NCBI RefSeq assembly: GCF_021044685.1
Contig: NZ_CP088014.1
Span: forward strand, 5,442,001 to 5,506,000
Reading direction: 5' to 3'
Length of the DNA: 64,000 bases
Origin: Bradyrhizobium daqingense
GTDB taxonomy: Bacteria > Pseudomonadota > Alphaproteobacteria > Rhizobiales > Xanthobacteraceae
The translations under genes were made by a program, and so were the position numbers. Positions 18,792-25,766 of the stretch are shown here, in pieces (the stretch's first letter is position 1; each line of letters begins with the position of its first letter). The notes below the pieces were generated by a model, which ran no database searches, was not told where the DNA came from, and saw nothing but the letters and a program-made list of their open reading frames with translations.

Positions 18792-19925
18792 ATGAACGAC
18801 GCGCCCCGCATCCGGCCGGAACGGAACGTCGAACTCGGCGCCAGCAACGAGCCGTTCCAGAACCTGCACGAATTCGTCAGGAAGGCGCGTGCCAACCTCA
18901 ACCAGAACGCCTGGGACTACATCGTCGGCGCCGCCGAGACCGAGACCACGATGCGCCGCAACCGGATGGCGCTGGACGAGATCGCCTTTCGCCCGCGCGT
19001 GCTGCGGGACGTTCGCAAGGTCGACGGCTCCGTCGAGCAACTCGGCCGCAAGATGCGTTTGCCCGTAGTGCTCGCCCCTGTCGGTGCGCTGGAGATCTTC
19101 GATCCCGATGGCGCGGCGAGCGTCGCGCGCGCCGCGGGCAGTTTCGGTGCGGCACACATGCTGAGCTCGGTGTCGGAGCCCGGCCTTGAGAAGACCGCGG
19201 AGGCCGCGCCCGATGCGCTGCGGCTCTACCAGCTTTATGTCCGCGGCGACGATGCCTTCGTCGCCGATGTCGTCAGCCGCTCCGAGAAGAACGGCTACGC
19301 CGCGTTCTGCCTGACCGTCGACACCGCCCATTACAGTCGTCGCGAACGTGACATCGCCAAGCGCTATGTTCGCGAGAGCCGCCTGCGCGCGACCGGCGGC
19401 GACTACCAGAAGGGCCTGGAATGGCGGACGGTGAAGATGATCAAGGACAAGTTCAGAATTCCGCTGATCCTGAAGGGCATCGCCACCGCCGAGGACGCCC
19501 AAATCGCGGTCGATCACGGTGTCGAGTGGATCTATGTCTCCAACCATGGCGGCCGCCAGCTCGATCATGGCCGCGGCGCCATGCACGTGCTGCCTGAAAT
19601 CGTCGAGGCCGTGAAAGGCCGCGCCAAGATCATGGTCGATGGCGGCTTTTGCCGCGGCACCGACATCGTCAAGGCCATCGCGGCGGGAGCCGACCTCGTC
19701 GGCGTCGGCCGGCTGCAATGCTGGGCCCTGGCGGCCGCCGGCGAAGCCGGCGTGCTACGCATGCTGGAACTGCTGGAGGACGAAGTGCTGCGCTGCCTGG
19801 GTCTCTTGGGTGCCACCTCCTTCGCCGAGGTCGACAAGTCCTGCCTGCATCCGGCGGCCGCAACCAATGCGCCGAGCGTGTTCAGCGCGTTCCCGCTGTT
19901 CGACCACGACCCCTATCGATACTGA
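18792..19925 (+). CDS. FMN-dependent alpha-hydroxy-acid dehydrogenase/oxidase
   Basis: 377 residues from ATG 18792, which has a strong GGAGGACAAC ribosome site; the frame is open 12 codons further up but without a site. A TIM barrel of the glycolate oxidase / L-lactate dehydrogenase / mandelate dehydrogenase family. Seen are the FMN contacts LAPVGALEIFDPDG and TVDTAHYSRRERD, the catalytic histidine in YVSNHGGRQLDHGRG, and the phosphate-binding IMVDGGFCRGTDIVKA and GADLVGVGR. Substrate is not assignable: lactate, glycolate or a longer 2-hydroxy acid. Fifteen bases ahead of the HAD gene, so probably an operon. Confidence 0.9.
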   Translation: MNDAPRIRPERNVELGASNEPFQNLHEFVRKARANLNQNAWDYIVGAAETETTMRRNRMALDEIAFRPRVLRDVRKVDGSVEQLGRKMRLPVVLAPVGALEIFDPDGAASVARAAGSFGAAHMLSSVSEPGLEKTAEAAPDALRLYQLYVRGDDAFVADVVSRSEKNGYAAFCLTVDTAHYSRRERDIAKRYVRESRLRATGGDYQKGLEWRTVKMIKDKFRIPLILKGIATAEDAQIAVDHGVEWIYVSNHGGRQLDHGRGAMHVLPEIVEAVKGRAKIMVDGGFCRGTDIVKAIAAGADLVGVGRLQCWALAAAGEAGVLRMLELLEDEVLRCLGLLGATSFAEVDKSCLHPAAATNAPSVFSAFPLFDHDPYRY

Positions 19926-19939
19926 CGTGAAAGGACACA

Positions 19940-20563
19940 ATGACCTCGCTCTCTCCCGGCAGCGCCGATGCGCTCCTGTTCGATCTCGGACGCGTGGTGA
20001 TCGACATCGATTTCTCCAAGGCAATCGCCTGCTGGGCGGGACATGCCGGCTGCCAGCCCGAGGCCATCGTCGCGCGCTACGTGCGTGACGAGGCCTATCG
20101 GCTGCACGAGGTCGGCAAGATCAGCGACGAGGACTATTTCCAATCGTTGCGGTCATCGCTCGGGATCGGCATTTCGGATGCGCAGTTCCTGGAGGGATGG
20201 AACGCGATCTTCGCCGGCGAGATGCCCGACATCGCCGAGCTGTTGCCGCGCGCGGCCAAGCAGATGCCGATCTATGCCTTCTCCAACACCAACCGGCCGC
20301 ATATCGACTATTTCTCGAAGGAATATGCCGGCGTGCTCGGGCATTTCCGCGAGCTCTATTTGTCGTCCAGCATCGGCCTGCGCAAACCGGATGCGGAGGC
20401 GTTCGACCATGTCGTGGCGGCGATCGGCGCGCCGGCTAGCCGAATCGTGTTCTTCGACGACCTTGCCGAGAACATCGAGGGGGCGCGGGCATGCGGGCTG
20501 AAAGCTGTGCACGTGACGTCGCCCATGGATGTCGGGAACGCGCTCAGGGCGCTGGGAATCTAG
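19940..20563 (+). CDS. HAD-superfamily hydrolase (YihX / epoxide-hydrolase N-domain-like subfamily)
   Basis: 207 residues. Motif I reads LLFDLGRVVIDID, so the nucleophile Asp is present but the usual second Asp of DxD is Gly, as in the YihX and soluble epoxide hydrolase N-domain group. Motif II is YAFSNTNRPH, motif III includes IGLRKPDAEAF with the lysine, and motif IV is IVFFDDLAENIEGA. The residues needed for Mg-dependent phosphatase chemistry are therefore largely there. Likely a sugar-phosphate or phosphoglycolate-type phosphatase. Its pairing with the hydroxy-acid dehydrogenase may mean a shared 2-hydroxy-acid pathway (inference). Confidence 0.85.
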   Translation: MTSLSPGSADALLFDLGRVVIDIDFSKAIACWAGHAGCQPEAIVARYVRDEAYRLHEVGKISDEDYFQSLRSSLGIGISDAQFLEGWNAIFAGEMPDIAELLPRAAKQMPIYAFSNTNRPHIDYFSKEYAGVLGHFRELYLSSSIGLRKPDAEAFDHVVAAIGAPASRIVFFDDLAENIEGARACGLKAVHVTSPMDVGNALRALGI

Positions 20564-20639
20564 TCCGTCCTGAGGACTGGCTAAGATTGACCGGAGCGCG
20601 CGGGAACTATTTTGCCGAGGGCATGGAACCAAATTCCTC

Positions 20640-20696
20640 TGTATATTTTTATACAAAGTTCCGGGAACGAATGCCGGCTTCAGGACTCATGAGTCC
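20640..20696. promoter_or_regulatory. Two short palindromes upstream of a small ORF
   Basis: TGTATA-TTTT-TATACA (20640-20655), an AT-rich hairpin in GC-rich DNA, and the perfect 14-base palindrome GGACTCATGAGTCC (20683-20696). Both lie in the 162-base gap between the HAD gene and the 20726 ORF. The first could be a weak terminator or a promoter element; the second has the form of an operator for a dimeric regulator. Function unknown. Confidence 0.35.
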
Positions 20697-20725
20697 GTTG
20701 GGACTTCTACATCGGACTTGTCGTC

Positions 20726-20920
20726 GTGTTGGGCAAAACTTACCTCACCAAGCAGGCCTCTCTGCTGATGAAATTCGCCAGAACCACCTCGGATGCTGAT
20801 CTTTCCGCCAAGCTGATCAGCAAGGCGGCCGACCTGAAATCGCAGGCCGACCCGCTGCCCGATACGGATCAGGGCCCCCATGCCCCGGACGTCAGTCCGA
20901 ACGGGCCGACGCGGAGTTGA
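20726..20920 (+). CDS. Small hypothetical protein (64 residues)
   Basis: GTG-started frame, MLGKTYLTKQASLLMKFARTT onward. It has an amphipathic helical N-terminal half (LTKQASLLMKFA, then SDADLSAKLISKAADLKSQ) and a Pro/Asp-rich tail. It resembles the many short uncharacterised helical proteins of Bradyrhizobium that begin with a KQAxxLxKxAR pattern, from memory. An internal ATG at residue 15 is an alternative start. No function can be given. Confidence 0.5.
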   Translation: MLGKTYLTKQASLLMKFARTTSDADLSAKLISKAADLKSQADPLPDTDQGPHAPDVSPNGPTRS

Positions 20921-20923
20921 CCC

Positions 20924-21016
20924 ATGCTGGCCGTGGCGCTCGTTCTTCTCGTGCTTGCCATGGCCATCCTGGTGCCGGTCTGCCTCGCCTTCCGGATCAT
21001 GCCGCGGCGGATTTGA
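20924..21016 (+). CDS. Possible 30-residue hydrophobic microprotein
   Basis: Begins MLAVALVLLVLAMAILVPVC and ends FRIMPRRI. It consists of one predicted transmembrane helix with a positively charged C-terminus, starting 3 bases after the preceding small ORF. No clear ribosome site. It may be a translated membrane microprotein or chance, and the only support is its spacing and its strongly hydrophobic composition. Confidence 0.25.
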   Translation: MLAVALVLLVLAMAILVPVCLAFRIMPRRI

Positions 21017-21022
21017 GCCGCC

Positions 21023-21315
21023 TTAGGCGTCCGAGTGTTCGCGCGCCTGTGCGGGATGCTGAATGGTGAGAATGACGACTTCACCAGCCTCTTCGTCGAG
21101 GGTGTAATAAACCAAATAGGGGTATCGCCGGGTTACCAGCTTGCGCACGCCCTCTACCTTCTGCGGTCTTCCAAGTCGCGGAAAGCGTCGAGATTCTGAA
21201 GCGATTCAAGAATTGCAGCGCGCACACGCAATGCGCCTTGCGGACTTTGCTCCCTGACATATTCGGCAATGCCAATCAGATCTTGCGCCGCGCGTGGCGT
21301 GTATCTGAGCTTCAT
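21023..21315 (-). pseudogene. ParE/RelE-family toxin gene, frameshifted
   Basis: Read from ATG 21315, the frame gives MKLRYTPRAAQDLIGIAEYV and continues to LESLQNLDAF, a clean ParE-type toxin start, then hits a stop after about 56 codons. Shifting frame by one at a short run of A (plus strand 21182-21184) restores PRLGRPQKVEGVRKL and then YPYLVYYTLDEE, through VVILTIQHPAQAREHSDA to a stop at 21023. One missing base in the homopolymer explains everything, and the repaired product would be 97 residues, normal for ParE. The ATG overlaps the antitoxin stop (ATGA). It is either a real inactivating deletion or a sequencing error. Confidence 0.8.
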
Positions 21316-21539
21316 CGCTCGAAGCGGCGGAACGCAGCTTCAACCTCGACGTCAGACGCAAACTGCCGGAGCTGCGCCTGTGCGAGCCCCTCGAGGATCG
21401 CCGACAGATGCGCGGCATCGATTTCCTCGGGCTCTCCCGCATTGCCCGTCAAAGCCAGCATTGCGCGCGCGATCTCGTCCTGATCATCGGCAGGGAGCTG
21501 CCGCACGGCGTGGAGAGCCTTTTCGAGCAATTTTGTCAC
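21312..21539 (-). CDS. ParD-like antitoxin of a ParE-type pair
   Basis: 75 residues from a GTG start at 21539 (MTKLLEKALHAVRQLPADDQ). It contains the helical LPADDQDEIARAMLAL segment common to antitoxins paired with ParE/RelE toxins in Rhizobiales, and ends EVEAAFRRFER. The frame is open upstream to 21623, but the conserved-looking part begins here. The stop overlaps the toxin start by 4 bases. Intact, although its toxin gene is frameshifted. Confidence 0.75.
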   Translation of the reverse strand: MTKLLEKALHAVRQLPADDQDEIARAMLALTGNAGEPEEIDAAHLSAILEGLAQAQLRQFASDVEVEAAFRRFER

Positions 21540-21674
21540 CGGCAAAAGATAAGCCCAAGTTGCGCGGAAAGGAAGCGCGTCTTTCTCACTCCATTGAGAC
21601 CTCTTTTGCGTCGATCCTCTCACTGGGCTAGAACCTTACCGATCGTGTCCTTTGATTTGTTGCGGAGTTCACCC

Positions 21675-22886
21675 GTGGCCCTGATGCCGGTTTCCGACGC
21701 GCTTGCCGCGGTGCTGGCGGGTGCCGAGCCGTTGCCTCACGAGATGGCCGCGCTCGATGCGGCCTTCCACCGTGTGCTCGCCCGCGACGTGGCAGCGCTG
21801 CGCACGCAGCCCCCGGAAGCCATGTCGGCGATGGATGGCTACGCCGTGCGCGCGGCCGATGCGGTAACGGTCGATTCCACGCTCACGGTCATCGGCGAGG
21901 TTGCGGCAGGCCGGCCATTTGCCGGGTCGGTCGGTCCCGGCGAAGCGGTGCGGATCTTCACCGGCGGCATCATTCCCACCGGCGCCAACGCGGTCGTGAT
22001 CCAGGAGGACACCGTTGCCGACGGCAAGCAGGTGACGATCAAGGAAGCCGCCATCGCCGGGCGGCACATTCGCCCCGCAGGCGTTGATTTCTCCGAAGGC
22101 GACGTGCTGCTGCGCAGGGGAGCCCGACTCACCGAACGCGATCTGGCGCTCGCCGCCGCCATGAATCACCCGCAGCTTGTGGTTTGCCGCCGTCCGAAGG
22201 TCGCGATTCTCGCCACCGGCGACGAGCTCGTGTTGCCAGGTTCGAAGCCCGGCCACGGCCAGATCGTCTATTCCAACGGCTACGCGCTGCACGCGCTCGC
22301 CCGCAGCGAGGGGGCCGAGACGATCGACCTCGGCATTGCCGCCGACACGCTCGAGTCCACCGCCGCCGGCATCCGCCGCGCGCGCGAAAGCGGCGCGGAC
22401 ATCCTGGTCACGTCCGGCGGGGCTTCGGTCGGCGATCACGATCTGGTCCAGCAGGCGCTCCGCGACGAAGGCATCGCGATGGCGTTCTGGAAGATCGCGA
22501 TGCGCCCGGGCAAGCCGATGATGCACGGACGACTGGGGGCGATGCGCGTGATCGGCCTGCCTGGCAATCCGGTCTCGTCCTATGTCTGCGCCTTCCTGTT
22601 CATGGTGCCGCTGATTCGCGCCTTGTCGGGCCGATCCGTGATTCATCATCGTCACGAGCGCGCCGTGCTCGGCAAGGACGTCGGCGCAAACGACATGCGG
22701 GCGGATTATCTTCGCGCGAGGCTGGAGGAGCGCGACGACGGCGCGCTCGTCGCTGTTCCCGTCAACCACCAGGATTCCTCGCTGCTTGCGAATCTTGCTG
22801 CGGCACAGGCACTTCTCGTGCGCGCGCCGTTCGCACCCAGGGCCGAAGCCGGCACGCCTTGCGAGGTGCTGCGCCTGCCCGTCTGA
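21675..22886 (+). CDS. moeA: Molybdopterin molybdenumtransferase
   Basis: Inserts molybdate into adenylylated molybdopterin. 403 residues from a GTG at 21675, with GGAG 8 bases upstream; an ATG at 21684 is an alternative. Domains follow E. coli MoeA: N-terminal PPEAMSAMDGYAVRAAD, IFTGGIIPTGANAVVIQEDT, then the MogA-like core with ILATGDELVLPG, ILVTSGGASVGDHDLVQQAL and MRPGKPMMHGRLGAMRVIGLPGNPVSS (shown in pieces). The C-terminal domain follows. It normally abuts moaC in this lineage; here 7.8 kb lies between them. Confidence 0.96.
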   Translation: MALMPVSDALAAVLAGAEPLPHEMAALDAAFHRVLARDVAALRTQPPEAMSAMDGYAVRAADAVTVDSTLTVIGEVAAGRPFAGSVGPGEAVRIFTGGIIPTGANAVVIQEDTVADGKQVTIKEAAIAGRHIRPAGVDFSEGDVLLRRGARLTERDLALAAAMNHPQLVVCRRPKVAILATGDELVLPGSKPGHGQIVYSNGYALHALARSEGAETIDLGIAADTLESTAAGIRRARESGADILVTSGGASVGDHDLVQQALRDEGIAMAFWKIAMRPGKPMMHGRLGAMRVIGLPGNPVSSYVCAFLFMVPLIRALSGRSVIHHRHERAVLGKDVGANDMRADYLRARLEERDDGALVAVPVNHQDSSLLANLAAAQALLVRAPFAPRAEAGTPCEVLRLPV

Positions 22887-22947
22887 ACGCATCCACCACA
22901 CGCGTTCCGCGAACTTGGCCGCATTCACGGTAAATTAAGCAGTTGCG

Positions 22948-22988
22948 GAACACATATCGAACATATAGTGTCTGTTCATGATTTGTTT
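22948..22988 (+). promoter_or_regulatory. LexA SOS boxes upstream of lexA
   Basis: GAAC-N7-GAAC (22948-22962) is an exact match to the direct-repeat SOS box of alphaproteobacteria (GTTC-N7-GTTC on the other strand). Twelve bases further on, GTTC-ATGATTT-GTTT (22974-22988) is a one-mismatch copy in the opposite orientation. A possible -35 TTGCGG (22943-22948) and -10 TATAGT (22964-22969) straddle the perfect box. Both boxes lie 76-116 bases ahead of the lexA start, consistent with autorepression. Confidence 0.8.
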
Positions 22989-23063
22989 CGAGGATGTAGC
23001 GGTTCGCCGCTCCAATACAGCGTCTCGGAATCGAACGACATCAACCGGGGGACTTTGGTCGAG

Positions 23064-23765
23064 ATGTTAACGCGCAAACAATACGAGCTTCTGCGGTTCA
23101 TCAGCGAACGTCTGAAGGAAAGCGGCGTGCCGCCCTCCTTCGACGAGATGAAGGATGCGCTCGACCTGCGCTCGAAGTCAGGCATCCATCGCCTGATCAC
23201 CGCACTCGAGGAGCGCGGCTTCATCCGCCGCCTGCCCAACCGCGCCCGCGCCATCGAGGTGATCAAACTGCCCGAGCTCCAGGCCGCTGCCGGCAACCGC
23301 CGCGGCTTCACGCCGAGCGTCATCGAGGGCAATCTCGGCAAGATCCGTGCGAGCTCCAGCCCGCCCGCGGACGAGGGCGAGCGTCCGGTTGCCGTGCCCG
23401 TGATGGGCCGCATCGCGGCCGGCACGCCGATCGAGGCATTGCAGACCCGCAGCCACACCATCAGCGTCCCGCCGGACATGCTCGGCTCCGGCGAACATTA
23501 CGCGCTCGAGGTGCGCGGGGATTCGATGGTCGAAGCGGGTATCCTCGATGGCGACATGGCACTGATCCAGCGTAACGAGAGCGCCGATACCGGAGACATC
23601 GTCGTGGCGCTGATCGACGACGAGGAAGCGACGCTCAAGCGCTTCCGCCGCCGCGGTGCCTCGATCGCGCTCGAGCCGGCCAACGCCGCCTACGAGGTGC
23701 GCATCCTGCCGCCCAACCGGGTGAAGATTCAGGGCAAGCTGATCGGGCTGTACCGCAAATACTGA
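23064..23765 (+). CDS. lexA: LexA SOS repressor
   Basis: 233 residues from ATG 23064 (MLTRKQYELLRFISERLKES). The N-terminal winged helix (about 1-65) includes PPSFDEMKDALDLRSKSGIH. The latent protease domain has the self-cleavage bond Ala119-Gly120 (GRIAAGTPIEAL), the nucleophile Ser154 (VRGDSMVEAGI) and the base Lys192 (EEATLKRFRR). Length and motifs match alphaproteobacterial LexA. RecA-stimulated cleavage would derepress SOS genes, including lexA itself, through the boxes at 22948-22988. Confidence 0.97.
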   Translation: MLTRKQYELLRFISERLKESGVPPSFDEMKDALDLRSKSGIHRLITALEERGFIRRLPNRARAIEVIKLPELQAAAGNRRGFTPSVIEGNLGKIRASSSPPADEGERPVAVPVMGRIAAGTPIEALQTRSHTISVPPDMLGSGEHYALEVRGDSMVEAGILDGDMALIQRNESADTGDIVVALIDDEEATLKRFRRRGASIALEPANAAYEVRILPPNRVKIQGKLIGLYRKY

Positions 23766-24156
23766 CCGCCCGGCGGTCATTCGATACCGATGATCCCGAT
23801 TGGAGCGGATGCGTCCGCTCCGGCTGGACAGTCTTTCCGGTCTTGCGCAGGTTGTCCGGCCCTCATTCAGTACGACACACTCGGGGGCGGAGCCAGGCGC
23901 TCATCGTGTCCGAGCTCGAAAGATCGAGCACGCAATGGTGCCTCAGCGCCCGCGGCCACAGGCGTTCTGTGGTCCCCAAATGCGCTGAAATGAGCTTTGT
24001 TCCTAGTGAATCTGAAAAAGATAATGTGATCGCGTCTCGCGAACGCCAGCCGCAGATTCGCCTACAACCGAGCAGAGCGTCACGTGCTTCCACTCTGATA
24101 GAGGCTTGCGCCTCCGAAAGAGGCGCGGGTTGCTATCTTCGCATGAGGAGCACCCG
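23763..24156. other. Intergenic region after lexA with hairpins
   Basis: About 390 bases without a credible gene; two small open frames here have no family look or ribosome site. TGACCGCC-C-GGCGGTCA (23763-23779) overlaps the lexA stop. GGAGCGGA-TGCG-TCCGCTCC (23802-23821) is a compact hairpin that could end lexA transcription, though no T-run follows. GCGCCTC-CGAAA-GAGGCGC (24108-24126) lies 30 bases ahead of the next start and could be a leader stem. Sequence around 23995-24040 is more AT-rich than its surroundings. Confidence 0.4.
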
Positions 24157-24594
24157 ATGTGTGACTACAGCCTGCATGCCGTTGCATCGCGTCCCGCCGA
24201 AGTCGGCGAGACGATCGTCTCCACGACGTTCCGCGGCACCTCGACGCGCGGCTTTGCTTCCGCGGCAGATCCGAACGTAGCCGTCTGCCTGTTGCCGGGA
24301 ACGGAGCTCGCCTTCGCCGACAACGTCCGTTACGACAATCGCTGGATCTGGACGCGCACCATCAACTCCCGCGTCGGCAAGTTCGGCAAGATCGATCCGC
24401 ACATTCCCGATCGCCATCACGACGCGATCGAATTCCCTGACGGCAAATACGTGCTGGTGACGCAGCTCGTCGAAGGCCAGCGCGCAACGGTGCTGCAACT
24501 GCCGGTGACCCAGCCGGTCAGCGAGCGCGAGCACAAGCCGCAGATCATCGCCGACAGCCGCCCGAGCCCAACGCCCCGCCTGCCGATCGGCTGA
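24157..24594 (+). CDS. Conserved hypothetical protein
   Basis: 145 residues from ATG 24157, with GAGGAG upstream. The protein begins MCDYSLHAVASRPAEVGETI and shows no signal peptide or membrane segment. It is largely beta-rich up to about residue 120 (for example VAVCLLPGTELAF, GKYVLVTQLVEGQRATVLQL), with a Pro-rich disordered end. The MCDYSLH start is one I associate with an uncharacterised Bradyrhizobium/Rhizobiales family, from memory. Function unknown. Confidence 0.7.
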   Translation: MCDYSLHAVASRPAEVGETIVSTTFRGTSTRGFASAADPNVAVCLLPGTELAFADNVRYDNRWIWTRTINSRVGKFGKIDPHIPDRHHDAIEFPDGKYVLVTQLVEGQRATVLQLPVTQPVSEREHKPQIIADSRPSPTPRLPIG

Positions 24595-24815
24595 TGCGCC
24601 GTCCCGGCCGTCCAGGTCGGAGACCAGAATTGAAATTGCCGTTCGCCGGCCGCGGCCGGCGACATGGACGGTTTGGCGCTCGTGATATCCGGGCAGCCGA
24701 CTGAGCACCGCCTCGACCCGCGCACGAACTTTGGGCCGCCATGCCTGAATTTTGAACGTCCGCTCCGCGGTCAAATGACCGATGCTGTCGGGACCTGACA
24801 CAGCGGACATGGTCG

Positions 24816-25757
24816 ATGAAAGCCTTCATTCGCGTCGTCGAACTCTGGGTGCCCGACCGCACGCGCATGCGGCTGGAATTCGGCGGCGGCCTCTACGGTG
24901 AAGGGCTGTCCGCGTTCAAGGCCGTGAGTGAGGACCTGCGCTTCGGTCATGACGAGGGGCTGCCCGGCAAAGCGTGGGCCAGCGGCCATCCGGTGATCCT
25001 CACCAAGTTTGCCAACTCGTACTTCAAGCGGACCGATCAGGCGCTCGCAGCTGGCCTCACCTGCGGCGTCGCGGTGCCGGTGTTCGCCGGCGAATTCCTG
25101 CAGGCCGTGATGGTGCTGTTCTGCGGCGATGACGAAGCGCATGTCGGGGCGATCGAGCTCTGGCACAACGATCCCGATGTCTCCCACGAGATGCGGCTCG
25201 TCGACGGTTACTATGGCACCGCCGACATGTTCGAATTCAACTCCCGCCACACCAGATTCCCGCGCGGCTTCGGCCTGCCCGGACGCACCTGGAAGGCCGG
25301 CCTGCCGCTGATCATCAAGGACCTGCATAACGCCAGGAGTTTTCTGCGGTGGGAAGAAGCCGCCGAGGTCGGGATCAATCTCGGCGTCGGCGTGCCCTAC
25401 CGCACCGGCGCCGACCAGAGCTGGGTGCTGACCTTCCTCTCCGCACAGGCCACCCCGATCGCGCGACGCTTCGAGATCTGGGTCCCGAACGAGGCTCGCT
25501 CTGCGCTGGTCTTCCGCGCCGGCGATTGCAGCGGGCAGACCGACCTTGCGGGCCTCTATGCGACGACATCGATCGCCAGGAGCGACGGCAGCATCGGGGG
25601 CGCCTGGGCCACCGGCATGCCCGCGCTCAACGATGATCTCGCGCATGACGACTCGATCGCGGCTGCGGAGGCCCGCGCGGCCGGGCTGAGCCAGATGGTG
25701 GCACTGCCGGTCATCGGCAGCGCCGGTCTCGACGCCGTGCTGGCCTGGTATCTGTAG
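24816..25757 (+). CDS. Protein of three tandem GAF-like repeats
   Basis: 313 residues made of three divergent repeats of about 100 residues: 1-105, 110-215 and 216-313. Each opens with a strand of the ELW type (VVELWVPDRTRM, AIELWHNDPDV, RFEIWVPNEARS). Each then has a Gly-rich turn with W and G (GLPGKAWASGHP, GLPGRTWKAGLP, SIGGAWATGMP), a helix with AAGL or AEVGI, and a closing Val/Pro strand. This is the GAF fold pattern seen in phytochrome-like sensors, but no enzymatic output domain is attached. Probably a sensor or scaffold; ligand unknown. Confidence 0.65.
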   Translation: MKAFIRVVELWVPDRTRMRLEFGGGLYGEGLSAFKAVSEDLRFGHDEGLPGKAWASGHPVILTKFANSYFKRTDQALAAGLTCGVAVPVFAGEFLQAVMVLFCGDDEAHVGAIELWHNDPDVSHEMRLVDGYYGTADMFEFNSRHTRFPRGFGLPGRTWKAGLPLIIKDLHNARSFLRWEEAAEVGINLGVGVPYRTGADQSWVLTFLSAQATPIARRFEIWVPNEARSALVFRAGDCSGQTDLAGLYATTSIARSDGSIGGAWATGMPALNDDLAHDDSIAAAEARAAGLSQMVALPVIGSAGLDAVLAWYL

Positions 25758-25766
25758 CCCATCTGC

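Noticed and set aside
13837..21600. Possible genomic island with mobility genes
   Set aside because: No integrase, transposase, tRNA target or flanking repeat was found; only gene order suggests insertion, so it is reported as a synteny break and not as a mobile element.
23790..24280. Small open frames after lexA
   Set aside because: No ribosome sites, no family look, and they overlap hairpins and the better-supported 24157 gene.
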